NCBI RefSeq assembly: GCF_001625445.1
Contig: NZ_LWHG01000029.1
Span: forward strand, 248,001-312,000
DNA: 64,000 bases
Source of the DNA: Haladaptatus sp. R4
Lineage (GTDB): Archaea; Halobacteriota; Halobacteria; Halobacteriales; Haladaptataceae
Reading direction: 5' to 3'
Under the pieces are notes generated by a model. It was not told the DNA's origin and made no database searches. It worked only from the letters and a program-made list of their open reading frames with translations. Positions 46,513 to 55,966 of the stretch are shown here, in pieces (within the stretch, counting starts at the first letter, position 1; every line of letters starts with the position of its first letter). The translations under genes were made by a program, and so were the position numbers.

Positions 46513-48894
46513 ATGAAGATAGACACGGTCGAGTACGACGAGGTCAGACCCGGCGAGATGACGGGAACCGCGGTTCAGCGTCGAGAAGACCGACATCTTC
46601 TGACGGGGGATGCTCGGTACACCGACGACATTCAATATCCGGGGATGGGCTATCTCGCGCTGCTCGGCAGCCAGTACGCTCACGCCCGAATCGAGTCGAT
46701 CGACGTGAGCGACGCCGAAGCCCGCAGCGACGTGATCGCCGTCTATACGTACCACGACCTGCTCGAATCCGGCCTCGATGGCGCGATGCCGACCGCCGAA
46801 CTCGACGCCGAGGACCTTCAGGAGGACGGCTCCAACGAGGAGGACACGTCCGTCAAACGACCGCTCCTCGCCGACGACCGGGTTCGATATCAGGGCCAAC
46901 CCGTCGCGGCGGTCGTCGCCGAAGAGCGCTACGCCGCCTTCGACGCGCTCGATGCGATCGACGTGGAGTACGAACGACTCGATTCGGCCCCGGAACTCGA
47001 CGACGCGGTATCGTCGGACGCGCCGACGATTCACGACCTCGCACCGAACAACGTCGCTTTCGAGTGGGAGACCGGCGACCGCGAGGGGACCGAGGAGGCG
47101 TTTTCAGGGGCCGCACACACGGTCTCGCTCGATCCGTCGAACAACCGCGTGATTCCGACGGCGATCGAACCCCGAGCGGCGGTCGCCCAGTACCAACCAT
47201 CGGACGACAAACTGACCGTCGAACTATCGAGTCAGAACCCGCATGCAGTACAGAGCCGACTCGGCGACGTTCTCGGATTACCTCGTCACCGCATCACCGT
47301 CCGCGTGCCGGACGTCGGCGGCGGCTTCGGCGCGAAACTCCAACCGTACGCCGGTCATCTCTTGACGGCGTGGTGTTCGATGCAACTCGAACGGCCGATC
47401 AAGTGGCAAGCCCGCCGGACCGACGACTTCCAATCGATGGTTCACGCTCGCCGACAGCGGACCAGCATCGAAGCCGCGCTGGACGAATCGGGACACATAG
47501 TGGCACTTCGCGGGGATATCGACGCGGACCTCGGCGGCTATCCCACGGTCGGTGGCGTCGGCATTCCGAAGGGAACCGCCGGGATGCTCTGTGGGGCCTA
47601 CGACATCGACGTCGGACACGTCGCCGTTCGCGGGGTGATGACCAACACGGCCCCGATATCGGCCTACCGCGGTGCCGGTCGACCGGAGGCGGCGTACATC
47701 ATCGAACGACTGGCGAGTGCCTGCGCCCGCGAACTCGACATGGACCCGGTCGAATTCCGTCGCCGAAACTTCATTCCGCCGGAGTCGTTCCCGGTCGAGA
47801 CCGGCCTCGGGATGAACTACGATAGCGGCGAGTACGAGAAGACCCTCGACCGAGCCCTCGAACACGTCGAGTACGACGCGTTCCTCGAACGGCAGGAACG
47901 TGCCCGGGACGACGGACGGTATCTGGGCATCGGGATTTCGTCGTACGTTGAGATCTGTGGCGGGTCCGCGGGAAGCATCGAGAGCGGCCAAGTGAGGGTC
48001 AACGCCGACGGGCAAGTCGTCGTTCACACTGGCACCCAAGACACGGGGCAGGGTCACGCGACGAGCTACGCACAGATCGTGAGCGACGAACTGGGCGTCG
48101 ATTACGACACCATCGAAATCGTCGAGGGGGACACCGACAAGGTCACCGAAGGGGGAGGAACCGCCGGTAGCCGCAGTTTGCCGATGGCGGGGAACGCCAT
48201 TCGGAAGGCGTCCCGAGGGATAGAGGAGAAGGCCCGTACGATCGCCGCCCATCAGCTCGAAGCGTCCGAGGCGGATATCGAATTCTCGGACGGCGAGTTC
48301 CACGTCCGCGGCGCACCGGAGTACGGCGTTACGTTCCAAGACGTCGCTAACGCCGCGTATAATCCGCGAAAACTCCCGGACGACGTCGATCCCGGCTTAG
48401 AGACGTCGGTGTACTTCGAACCGGAGGGATCGACGGCACCGTTCGGAACCCACGTCGCGATCGTGGAAATCGATCCGGAGACCGGCGAAATCTCGTTCCA
48501 GCGGTACCTCGCCGTCGACGACGTCGGCCCGCAGGTCAATCCGAAACTGGTCGAGGGGCAGGTCGTCGGCGGGATCGTTCAGGGAATCGGTCAGGCGTTG
48601 TACGAGGACGGTCACTACGACTCGAACGGGAACCTCGCGACGTCTTCCTTGCAGGACTACGCGATCCCGAAGACGATCAGCGTCCCCGACATCGAGTGGG
48701 ACAGCACCGTGACACCGTCGCCGAACAACGCCCTCGGCGTGAAGGGCGTGGGCGAGGCGGGTACCATCGGCTCGATGCCCGCAGTCGTCAACGCGGTACT
48801 CGACGCGCTGGAACCGTTCGGGGTCGAGACGCTCGACATGCCGTTGACCAACGAGACGGTGTGGTCGGCGATAGAAACGGCGAACGGCGGATAG
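46513..48894 (+). CDS. Molybdopterin hydroxylase large subunit (xanthine/aldehyde dehydrogenase family)
   Basis: The 793-residue protein has the molybdenum-cofactor motifs GGGFGAKLQPYAGHL, AYRGAGRPEAAYIIERLA and TGTQDTGQGHATSYAQIVSD, and ends with the active-site glutamate loop GVKGVGEAGTIGSMPA. The AYRGAGR loop, instead of AYRCSFR, excludes true (form I) CO dehydrogenase, so it should oxidise an aldehyde or heterocycle. The usual FAD and [2Fe-2S] subunit genes are not adjacent. It is preceded by about 190 bases with no gene. Confidence 0.92.
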   Translation: MKIDTVEYDEVRPGEMTGTAVQRREDRHLLTGDARYTDDIQYPGMGYLALLGSQYAHARIESIDVSDAEARSDVIAVYTYHDLLESGLDGAMPTAELDAEDLQEDGSNEEDTSVKRPLLADDRVRYQGQPVAAVVAEERYAAFDALDAIDVEYERLDSAPELDDAVSSDAPTIHDLAPNNVAFEWETGDREGTEEAFSGAAHTVSLDPSNNRVIPTAIEPRAAVAQYQPSDDKLTVELSSQNPHAVQSRLGDVLGLPRHRITVRVPDVGGGFGAKLQPYAGHLLTAWCSMQLERPIKWQARRTDDFQSMVHARRQRTSIEAALDESGHIVALRGDIDADLGGYPTVGGVGIPKGTAGMLCGAYDIDVGHVAVRGVMTNTAPISAYRGAGRPEAAYIIERLASACARELDMDPVEFRRRNFIPPESFPVETGLGMNYDSGEYEKTLDRALEHVEYDAFLERQERARDDGRYLGIGISSYVEICGGSAGSIESGQVRVNADGQVVVHTGTQDTGQGHATSYAQIVSDELGVDYDTIEIVEGDTDKVTEGGGTAGSRSLPMAGNAIRKASRGIEEKARTIAAHQLEASEADIEFSDGEFHVRGAPEYGVTFQDVANAAYNPRKLPDDVDPGLETSVYFEPEGSTAPFGTHVAIVEIDPETGEISFQRYLAVDDVGPQVNPKLVEGQVVGGIVQGIGQALYEDGHYDSNGNLATSSLQDYAIPKTISVPDIEWDSTVTPSPNNALGVKGVGEAGTIGSMPAVVNAVLDALEPFGVETLDMPLTNETVWSAIETANGG

Positions 48895-48986
48895 TGCTAC
48901 CGATTATCTAAATATAGATTGTACTACTCACGATTTTACTAACGGAGGTTTTGCTAATCCGGTGACGGCTACTGAATTCGGGCTGT

Positions 48987-49024
48987 TAGTCACAATTTGG
49001 GCAGATAGTCACAATTCGGACAAT
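48987..49024. repeat. Two 19-bp imperfect tandem repeats
   Basis: TAGTCACAATTTGGGCAGA is followed by TAGTCACAATTCGGACAAT. They lie between the convergent hydroxylase and SDR genes. Confidence 0.7.
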
Positions 49025-49062
49025 TTCCACCTATCGCGTCACGAATCAGTCGAAACAACGCC

Positions 49063-49841
49063 TCACGCCGTGTTCACCATCCCGCCATCGACGATGATCG
49101 ATTCGCCCGTCACGTAACTTGCGAGGTCGCTCGCCAAGTACAGCGCCGTGTCGGCGATGTCGTCGGGAGTTCCAAATCGCCCCAGTGGAATCGACTTGCG
49201 CATCTGCTCGCCGGATTCCGTGCCGATGGTCGGGACGTCCTCGTCGTCATCGCTGTCTCGATGACGCCCGGGTGGATGGCGTTCACCCGAATCCCGTCCC
49301 CTCCGAGTTCCGCGGCGAGCGAGTACGTGAGCAGTCTGATACCGCCTTTCGACGCACAGTAGGGCGAGAGGTCGCTGTAGCCCTGAATCCCCGCGATGCT
49401 GGAGACGTTCACGATGCTGCCGCCGTCGTCCTCGCGCATCCGCCGTGCCGCCGCCTGTGAGCCGAAAAACACGCCGTTCAGGTTGATATCCAGCAGTCGC
49501 TGGTACGCGTCCGGTTCGATGTCGGTCACCGGAGCGGTCGGGCCGACGATACCCGCGTTGTTCACCATCACGTCGATACCGCCGAACTCGTCCACGGCCG
49601 TGTCGACGGCCGCCGTCACGGCCGCGGGGTCGCTGACGTCACACGGAACGAAGACGGCGTGCGCGTCGGTCTCCTCCTCGATCCGTTCGTGGGTCTTCGC
49701 CCCGTCCTCACGGGGGTCGTCCCGCGCGTCCGCGACGACGACGTCGGCCCCCTGTTCGGCGAACGTTCGTGCGATAGCTCGACCGATTCCGCTTGCAGCG
49801 CCCGTTACGACCGCTGACCGTCCCCCAAGCATCCCATCCAT
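49063..49841 (-). pseudogene. Short-chain dehydrogenase/reductase, frame-shifted
   Basis: The N-terminal frame (start MDGMLGGRSAVVTGAASGIG) has the Rossmann motif, the NNAG strand in [11 protein letters not shown] and the active-site SxnYxxxK in [12 protein letters not shown] (cysteine follows the tyrosine). After [10 protein letters not shown] near 49250 the frame changes and the other frame reads [20 protein letters not shown] and then [18 protein letters not shown] to a TGA at 49063. One base restores the full 259-residue enzyme. An in-frame read ends at 49110 with an unrelated tail. It is divergent from the GH32 gene. Confidence 0.9.
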
Positions 49842-49934
49842 ACGATAATAGAGGATGTCATTCGTTGTCAATGTTGCTGCGGCCTGCTTGGCGGCGGCGA
49901 ACCGTCATTTCGTATCATCGAACGAGCCGTGTCC

Positions 49935-49942
49935 ATTATATG
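49935..49942 (+). promoter_or_regulatory. TATA box of the GH32 gene
   Basis: ATTATATG gives a transcription start near 49965, one base before the ATG at 49966. This favours that start over one 37 codons upstream. Confidence 0.6.
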
Positions 49943-49965
49943 ACGTGCGCCGATATGTACTGTCA

Positions 49966-52119
49966 ATGGTACCGTCGTCTCCGACCATCGGGTTCCTGCA
50001 CTGTGACGACCTCTCTTTCGAGCAACAGTCGGCGCTCGATTGGGCGACGACCGAACTGGGTACCGTCGACCGCGTCCCGATTACGGAACGCGGCGACGGC
50101 GGTTTCGAGGAATACGACGTCCTCTGGTGGCACCGTGATACACCGGTGGACCCGCAAACCACCCCCGAGGCGGAAGACGTGTTTGCCGCCTATTTCGAGC
50201 GCGGTGGAACCCTGCTGTTGACCGGCCAGGCGTTGACCGCGGTCGAAGCGCTCGGGGTCGACCCGGTCGCACCGGACGCCGTGGGAACGGAACCGGTCGA
50301 GACGCCCGTCGGTCCGCTGTGGAAGACCCAGTACGCCGACCATCCGGCGGTCGCCGCCTTCGATGACGTTCGGTTCCACACCCGTGGCGGTGGCGACATG
50401 CAGTCGTTTGCGCGATACGACAAGGTCCTCCCGGAACGCGCGGACGTCCTCGCGGGGACCGTCCGAGGGGACATCGACCGCCCGAACGAGGTGTCCGTCG
50501 TCGAATGGAAACCCGGAACGGGGACGGTTCTCGGCGTCGGTGCGAACGTCGAATTCGACGCTCACGGCGCGGACGGCGGCCGCGAAACCTTCCTCGCGGG
50601 GTGTCTTCGTTTTCTCGGGGAAAATGCCGACGACGGTCTCGTCGGGCGGCCGAAGGCCGCCGCGGACCTCGCCGCGATGCGGACCGACTTTCGTGACGAC
50701 TACGACCGTCCGAGCTACCACCTCACACCGCCCGCGAATTGGTTGAACGACCCGAACGGCCTCATCGAGTGGAACGGCACGTATCACGCGTTCTATCAGT
50801 ACAATCCGGGCGGACCCTACCACGACACGATTCACTGGGGGCACGCGACGAGCGATGACCTCGTCCACTGGGAGGACCGTCCGGTTGCGCTCACGCCCGA
50901 CCCCGACGGTCCCGACCGCGATGGTTGTTGGTCGGGATGCGCAATCGACGACGACGAAACGGTTCACATGCTCTACACGGGCGGCCGCGACGGATGCCAA
51001 CTCCCGTGCCTCGCGACGGCGGTCGACGAAACGCTCGACGTGTGGAAGAAAGACCCCGAGAACCCGGTCGTGGCCGAGCCACCGGTCGAACTCGATATCC
51101 TCTCGACCGACCACTGGGACGCCGAGTTCCGCGACCACTCCGTTTGGCGCGAAAACGGCTCGTGGTATCAGCTCATCGGCTCGGGTATCGAGGGCGTGGG
51201 CGGGACGGCACTCCTCTACCGCTCGGACGACCTCCTCGACTGGACGTATCTCGGGCCACTGTACACGGCCGAGTCGGAGGCGGAAGGCCACATGTGGGAG
51301 TGCCCCGAACTCCTCGACTTCGGCGAGGAACGCCTGCTCCACGTCTCGAACTACGAGCACGTGCGCTACTTCCTCGGGACCATGCGTGATGCGCGCTTCG
51401 AGCGCGAAGCGTCCGGAATACTCGATTACGGCGACTTCTATGCCCCACAAACGCTGCGGGACGGGTCGGGTCGACTGCTCACGTTCGGTTGGCTGAAGGA
51501 AGCCCGAAGCGAGCGCGCACAGTGGGACGCGGGGTGGTCCGGAGCGCTTTCGCTCCCGCGAGTCCTCAGCGTCGAGGACGGCGAACTGCGCCAACGACCC
51601 GCCGCCGAGGTCGAATCGCTTCGCGGCGGCCATCACGGATTCGAATCCCGGGGGCTCTCCGACGGCCACCGTGAAGTGCTCCAAACACGCGGCAGGGCGC
51701 TCGAACTCGCTGTCTCACTGGATCTCGGCACCGCCGACGAGGTGGGTATCGTTCTCCGGGAAACCGTAGACGGCGAGGAACGGACGCCGTTGCACGTCCG
51801 CCGGGACGAACTCACCCTCGAACGCTCCACGTCGAGCCTCCACCCGGAGACGGCCGACGACCCGATACGGATGCCGCTCGACGGGGAGGGGAGGGTCGAC
51901 CTCAGGGTGTTCATCGATGGATCGGTCATCGAAGTGTTCGCGAACGAACGGCGCTGTCTCACCGGGCGAATCTATCCGACTCGCGCGGACGCCGACGGCG
52001 TTTCGCTCTACGCCGCGGGCGGGGATGCCCGTATCGTGACCCTCGACGCGTGGGAACTCGACGTTGCCGCCGCCTCGTCGGTGGATGTCGGGTCGACCGC
52101 CGAGGTGGGCGACGATTGA
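49966..52119 (+). CDS. GH32 beta-fructofuranosidase with an N-terminal extra domain
   Basis: The 717-residue protein cleaves fructose from sucrose, inulin or levan. Residues 1-225 form an extra domain ([20 protein letters not shown], then [20 protein letters not shown]) resembling a glutamine-amidotransferase-like fold. The catalytic five-blade propeller begins near 245 with WLNDPNG (nucleophile D262), then the second motif FRDHSVW (R389, D390), where the usual proline is histidine, and ECPEL with acid/base E445. A beta-sandwich with [20 protein letters not shown] ends the protein. There is no signal peptide, so it acts on imported sugar. It converges on the GH68 gene with one base between them. 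Confidence 0.93.
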   Translation: MVPSSPTIGFLHCDDLSFEQQSALDWATTELGTVDRVPITERGDGGFEEYDVLWWHRDTPVDPQTTPEAEDVFAAYFERGGTLLLTGQALTAVEALGVDPVAPDAVGTEPVETPVGPLWKTQYADHPAVAAFDDVRFHTRGGGDMQSFARYDKVLPERADVLAGTVRGDIDRPNEVSVVEWKPGTGTVLGVGANVEFDAHGADGGRETFLAGCLRFLGENADDGLVGRPKAAADLAAMRTDFRDDYDRPSYHLTPPANWLNDPNGLIEWNGTYHAFYQYNPGGPYHDTIHWGHATSDDLVHWEDRPVALTPDPDGPDRDGCWSGCAIDDDETVHMLYTGGRDGCQLPCLATAVDETLDVWKKDPENPVVAEPPVELDILSTDHWDAEFRDHSVWRENGSWYQLIGSGIEGVGGTALLYRSDDLLDWTYLGPLYTAESEAEGHMWECPELLDFGEERLLHVSNYEHVRYFLGTMRDARFEREASGILDYGDFYAPQTLRDGSGRLLTFGWLKEARSERAQWDAGWSGALSLPRVLSVEDGELRQRPAAEVESLRGGHHGFESRGLSDGHREVLQTRGRALELAVSLDLGTADEVGIVLRETVDGEERTPLHVRRDELTLERSTSSLHPETADDPIRMPLDGEGRVDLRVFIDGSVIEVFANERRCLTGRIYPTRADADGVSLYAAGGDARIVTLDAWELDVAAASSVDVGSTAEVGDD

Positions 52120-52120
52120 A

Positions 52121-53422
52121 TCAGTAGCTGCCGTTATGGTTGCCGTCCTCGTCCTCACCGTCGCCTCCAGACCCGCGATAGCGAATGTGGTCGGGAGGGG
52201 TCGGCGACTCTTCTTCGAGCGGGATTTGTCCGTAGTCGAGTTCGCCCCAGATTCGGGTTCGGTCGCCCCCGACCTGTAATCGGAGCGTCGGCGCGTACGT
52301 CCCGCCGAAGCGGCGGAACTGCTCGGCCTCGGGGAGGAGCGCCACGTCGTCGAGCGAGAGGCCGTTGAGGTCGAAGTAGTTGAAAAAGGACGTGACGAGG
52401 ATTTCGTCGCCGTGGGGGAAGGCCAACCACGAGTACGCCTGAAACGGGGCGTTTTCGGGATTCGCCACGACGAGACCGGTCTCGTTGAGGGGTTCGTACG
52501 GCCCGAAGACGGAGTCGGCGACGAAGCCGTAGAGCGCGTCGAAGCCGCTCAGCCCGGGCGCGAACGTGTGGAGATGACTCGGGGTGAAGAGGTAGTAGCG
52601 CCCGTTCCGGACGACGATGTGTGGCCGTTCGAGTTCCTGATTCACGCGTTCGGCGTCGAGGATCGGATCGAGCGGTTGCCAGTCGGTCGGGTCGCCCGTC
52701 TCCGAGCGTGCGATGCCGATACAGCCGTTGTACGTCCGTTCCGGGTCGGGGTCGTCTATCGGGGTGTTGGCCTCGAATAGGAGATACGACTCGCCCGTCG
52801 CGGGGTCCTCGAAGAACCACGGGTCGCGAAACGTGTAGATGGGACCGTTCTGGCGGTTCGACTGTTCCTGTGTCTGGTACCGTACCCCGTCCGGTTCGAA
52901 GAGAACCGACTGTTCCCACGGGCCGTCGATGGACAGTCCGCGTTCGTCCGTCGAAACGGTGCCGCCCGCTCCGACGCAGATCCGTTGTTCGTACGTGAGT
53001 TCCGGTTCGTCACGGTGACCAGCGGCGGTGTAGTAGGCGTACACGGTGCCGTCATCGTCCAGCAGGGCCGACCCCGCCCACTGTCGGGAGCCGAACGCCT
53101 CCCCCTCGGGGAAAATCGGTCCGCCGTAAGTCCACTCGCGCCCGTCCGTCGAGTAGAAGTACCGGATGCGCGCTTCGTCGTGCCGTTTTCCGGGGAGGAG
53201 CGACGACGAAGCGGAGAGCGAGAACGCGACTCGATAGCCGTCCACCTCGGCGAGCGAGCCGTCGCGCGAGCGGAGAAACCACGTATCCCAGAGGTGGAAC
53301 TCCTCGGAGACCGCCCGTTCGGGCGGGTAGATGATCGGTGCCACGGTGTCGGGCGTACGACGAAGTCGGGACGCGTGATCACGCGTCCACTTTGACCGCC
53401 TGTACTCGTCCGGACGGGACAT
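52121..53422 (-). CDS. GH68-type levansucrase/inulosucrase-like protein
   Basis: The 433-residue protein has the GH68 motifs WDTWFLR (nucleophile D46), SRQWAGSALL, TFRDPWFFED (transition-state Asp) and ELERPHIVV with the acid/base glutamate. GH68 enzymes transfer fructose from sucrose to fructan chains, or hydrolyse it. There is no signal peptide or lipobox, which is unusual for levansucrases. The C-terminus is an acidic, glycine-rich tail. Pairing with the GH32 gene suggests fructan turnover. Confidence 0.85.
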   Translation of the reverse strand: MSRPDEYRRSKWTRDHASRLRRTPDTVAPIIYPPERAVSEEFHLWDTWFLRSRDGSLAEVDGYRVAFSLSASSSLLPGKRHDEARIRYFYSTDGREWTYGGPIFPEGEAFGSRQWAGSALLDDDGTVYAYYTAAGHRDEPELTYEQRICVGAGGTVSTDERGLSIDGPWEQSVLFEPDGVRYQTQEQSNRQNGPIYTFRDPWFFEDPATGESYLLFEANTPIDDPDPERTYNGCIGIARSETGDPTDWQPLDPILDAERVNQELERPHIVVRNGRYYLFTPSHLHTFAPGLSGFDALYGFVADSVFGPYEPLNETGLVVANPENAPFQAYSWLAFPHGDEILVTSFFNYFDLNGLSLDDVALLPEAEQFRRFGGTYAPTLRLQVGGDRTRIWGELDYGQIPLEEESPTPPDHIRYRGSGGDGEDEDGNHNGSY

Positions 53423-53520
53423 GAATATCCTCCCCTTCTTACTTCACCGACTAAAGCTTCCCTCCTCTTTCGGGTCGGAAGTCCGCTCGGTAGGGTCGTT
53501 TACCGCAGACGTGGGAGGGA

Positions 53521-53560
53521 AGTTACGTGTCCCCGTCGGAGGTTACGTGTCCCCGTCCGT
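53521..53560. repeat. 20-bp tandem duplication across the nuclease-like stop codon
   Basis: AGTTACGTGTCCCCGTCGGA (53521-53540) and GGTTACGTGTCCCCGTCCGT (53541-53560) match at 17 of 20 bases. The second copy contains the gene's stop (complement of 53543-53545). Confidence 0.85.
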
Positions 53561-55381
53561 ATCGATGGCCTCCCGTATCTCCTCCCGAACGAGACGACGA
53601 AGGTCCGACTCGCTCCACGTCCCTTCGTCGTGTCGGAGCGCGGCGAGTTCCTCGTTCAGCGACGCGACCTCCGTGTGAAGCGTCTTCACTTGATTTCGGA
53701 GGCGGTCGGGACCGCGTTCGAACTGTTTGGGCGTCAACGTCGGCGTGTCGAGTTCGATATCGCGGGAGACCGGAATCGGAGTGAGGAGCCGTGATCTGGT
53801 CACCTGCTCCGCGCTATCGAGGTTCTTTCCGAAGTGACGGGCGAGGTGGTCCTGTGCGTAGTCGGGACCGTGAACCATCGCCACCGTCGACGGTTCGACG
53901 GCCCTGGCGAACTTCAACAAGCCGGATTGTGCGGCATGGGCGCTGAGGCCGTCCACCGTTTCGATCCATTCCGTCGGAACGGTCGCTCGGGTGGTCCGCT
54001 CGAACCCGTCGTCGGTCTCGACGCGCGTCCACGTCACGGAATCGGAACTCGGCCAGTCCGTCCCGAACGGCGTCGCGTCCGTCGTGATCGTTACTTCCTC
54101 CTCGCCTGCGTCGAGGTAGTTCTGGAGCGTCCGCCCGGTCGTTCCCTTCGACTGATAGCCGGTGAGGAACACCTTCGCGTCCTCGAACCGGGCCGCGAAC
54201 TCGACGAGATACCGGGGGGAATGTCCGCCGGTCAGCATCCCGGAGGGCGCGATGACGACCGGGACGGTCCCTCCCGACAGCGGGTCCGTATCGGTGAGCA
54301 GCTCCCGTCGCTCCTCGTCGTTCCGCGGAAACCCGGCACCGTCCGGGAGGAAGGGGCGGTCCTGCCCGCTGTTTTTCGCGCGGTTGACGATGGATTCGTC
54401 CATGTAGGTGTCGTCCAGCACGTACTCGTGGTAGATTTCGGTCGCGTCCTGGGCCATCCCGTCCACGACGAGTTGTACCCGTGAGCCGATGTCGCCCGGA
54501 TGCGACGTGAACCGCTCCTTGAACAGCAGTTGGAGGAGTTGTGCCCGGCCGACCGCGAACGTCGGGATGAGAACGGGTTGGCGGTTTTCGACGGCCTGCG
54601 CGACGGCGGCGAACAGCCCCGACCGCGCGTCGTGCATCGACGTGTGACTGTGCTGGCCTCCGTACGTGGACTCCGTCAGGAGAACGTCAGCGCCCGGCGG
54701 CGACTGGACGTCCGGCAGATGGGTCGCACGCCCGCCGATATCCCCCGAGAAGACGACTCGGTAGCCGCCCGTCTGGAGCATGAGCCACGCCGAACCGAGG
54801 AGGTGGCCCGCGTTCCCGTACTGGAAGACCAGCGGTTCCTCGTCGGGCGTCGGGGCGAACGGCTCGACGCGACCGCCGCCGTAGTCCACCGGTTCGAAGC
54901 GTTCGAAGACCGCATCGACGTGTTGCCGGTCGAACCGCTGTTCGGTGCCGGGGCGCTGTGTCTCGCGTCTGTGGATGTGGAGCGAATCTTCGAGGAGGAG
55001 CTTTGCGAGGGCGATGGTCGGCGGCGTGGCCAGAATCGGCGCGTCGTCGTCCAACAGCCCGTTCGCTTCGAGGACGGGGAGCCCTCCGCAGTGGTCGATG
55101 TGCGCGTGCGTGAGGAACACGGCATCCACTCCTTCGATAGACAGTCCTCGAAAGTCGGGGAACGTCTCGCCGGACCCTTGACGCAGACCACAATCGACGA
55201 GGTACGTCGCGTGTTCCGTATCGACTTGGTAGCAACTCCGTCCGACTTCGCGTGCGCCGCCGCGCGGCGTGACGACCAGCGGGGTGTTCCCGTCTGGAAG
55301 CGCGTCGAAGTGTTCGAGCGGGTCGAACTCCGGTCCCGCGTCGGCCGGGAGCCACGGCGTGTCAGTGTCAAATTCGGTCAT
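53543..55381 (-). CDS. MBL-fold beta-CASP nuclease-like protein
   Basis: The 612-residue protein has the metallo-beta-lactamase signature THAHIDHCGG, motif ESTYGGQ and the beta-CASP region (APSGMLTGGHSPRYLVEFA, TGYQSKGTTGRTL). DGLSAHAAQSGLLKFARAV and the MVHG motif lie further along. Beta-CASP enzymes are RNA exo/endonucleases; a role in RNA processing is likely. The last 60 residues form an extra helical tail (KTLHTEVASLNEELAALRHD). The ATG of MTEFDTDTPWLP is chosen; a start 40 codons upstream has no matching conserved sequence. Confidence 0.9.
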   Translation of the reverse strand: MTEFDTDTPWLPADAGPEFDPLEHFDALPDGNTPLVVTPRGGAREVGRSCYQVDTEHATYLVDCGLRQGSGETFPDFRGLSIEGVDAVFLTHAHIDHCGGLPVLEANGLLDDDAPILATPPTIALAKLLLEDSLHIHRRETQRPGTEQRFDRQHVDAVFERFEPVDYGGGRVEPFAPTPDEEPLVFQYGNAGHLLGSAWLMLQTGGYRVVFSGDIGGRATHLPDVQSPPGADVLLTESTYGGQHSHTSMHDARSGLFAAVAQAVENRQPVLIPTFAVGRAQLLQLLFKERFTSHPGDIGSRVQLVVDGMAQDATEIYHEYVLDDTYMDESIVNRAKNSGQDRPFLPDGAGFPRNDEERRELLTDTDPLSGGTVPVVIAPSGMLTGGHSPRYLVEFAARFEDAKVFLTGYQSKGTTGRTLQNYLDAGEEEVTITTDATPFGTDWPSSDSVTWTRVETDDGFERTTRATVPTEWIETVDGLSAHAAQSGLLKFARAVEPSTVAMVHGPDYAQDHLARHFGKNLDSAEQVTRSRLLTPIPVSRDIELDTPTLTPKQFERGPDRLRNQVKTLHTEVASLNEELAALRHDEGTWSESDLRRLVREEIREAIDTDGDT

Positions 55382-55491
55382 TGTTTCGCGCTCGTACGCC
55401 GAGCGTCGTTCGAAGTAATCGACGCTCGGCACCAAGCAGTAAAAAAACGGGATGCCGCGATCATAAACCCGTTCATGGGATGCGCGGTCAA

Positions 55492-55551
55492 TCCACGTCA
55501 TTCAGATCGCGTTCCAGGTATTCCACGTCGTTCAGATCACGCTCCAGGTGG
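55492..55551. repeat. 30-bp tandem duplication around the DUF8156-like stop codon
   Basis: Two 30-base copies (55492-55521 and 55522-55551), 25 of 30 identical, start TCCACGTC. The stop of the short protein falls in the second copy. In a different frame the minus strand reads LERDLNDVEYLERDLNDVD, a heptad-like repeat. Confidence 0.8.
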
Positions 55552-55803
55552 TGTCGAGTCGGTCTTCGAGGTCTCGATCTGTCGTTGCTGTTCGAGGAGC
55601 ATGGAGAACAGTGCGGGAGTCTCCACGGGTTGGGGATGTTGGTGGGAGTGTTGGCGCCCGCTCGCGTCGACGTGTGCGCGTGCGAACTCGAAAAGTCGGT
55701 CGAACACCAACTGGTCGTCGCGCCGGAGACCGCGCCGATACGGCGTCCAGCGACTTTCCATCGCGCGGAGCAGGTCCCGGTACGTCGTAGTCGTTCGACT
55801 CAT
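55537..55803 (-). CDS. Small haloarchaeal protein (DUF8156-like), C-terminus possibly frame-shifted
   Basis: The 88-residue protein begins MSRTTTTYRDLLRAMESRWT, a start shared by a family of small haloarchaeal proteins of unknown function. After LLEQQRQIE the frame gives TSKTDSTPPGA and a stop, whereas a one-base change near 55590 would give LEDRLDTTWSVI ending at 55532, a better coiled-coil-like end. Function unknown. The 3' end lies in a 30-base tandem repeat. Confidence 0.65.
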   Translation of the reverse strand: MSRTTTTYRDLLRAMESRWTPYRRGLRRDDQLVFDRLFEFARAHVDASGRQHSHQHPQPVETPALFSMLLEQQRQIETSKTDSTPPGA

Positions 55804-55966
55804 GGATTCACCTCGATTCCGTGAGCCACCTCGTAGCGCGTGGCGTCGATTCCATTTTCGAGGGGCGAAGCCGTCGATGCGTGCTGTGCTGTCATCACAA
55901 TTACTCGATCACCCGCCGGAACCATAGGCAAGACCGGGTCGTTTCCGACGCTTCCGAAACTCGATA

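Noticed and set aside
46338-47825. 495-codon plus-strand frame overlapping the molybdenum hydroxylase
   Set aside because: Composition is arginine- and serine-rich with no domain, while the overlapping frame shows full family motifs.
49963-51684. 573-codon minus-strand frame opposite the GH32 gene
   Set aside because: Antisense to the catalytic motifs of GH32; no start signal and valine/arginine-rich.
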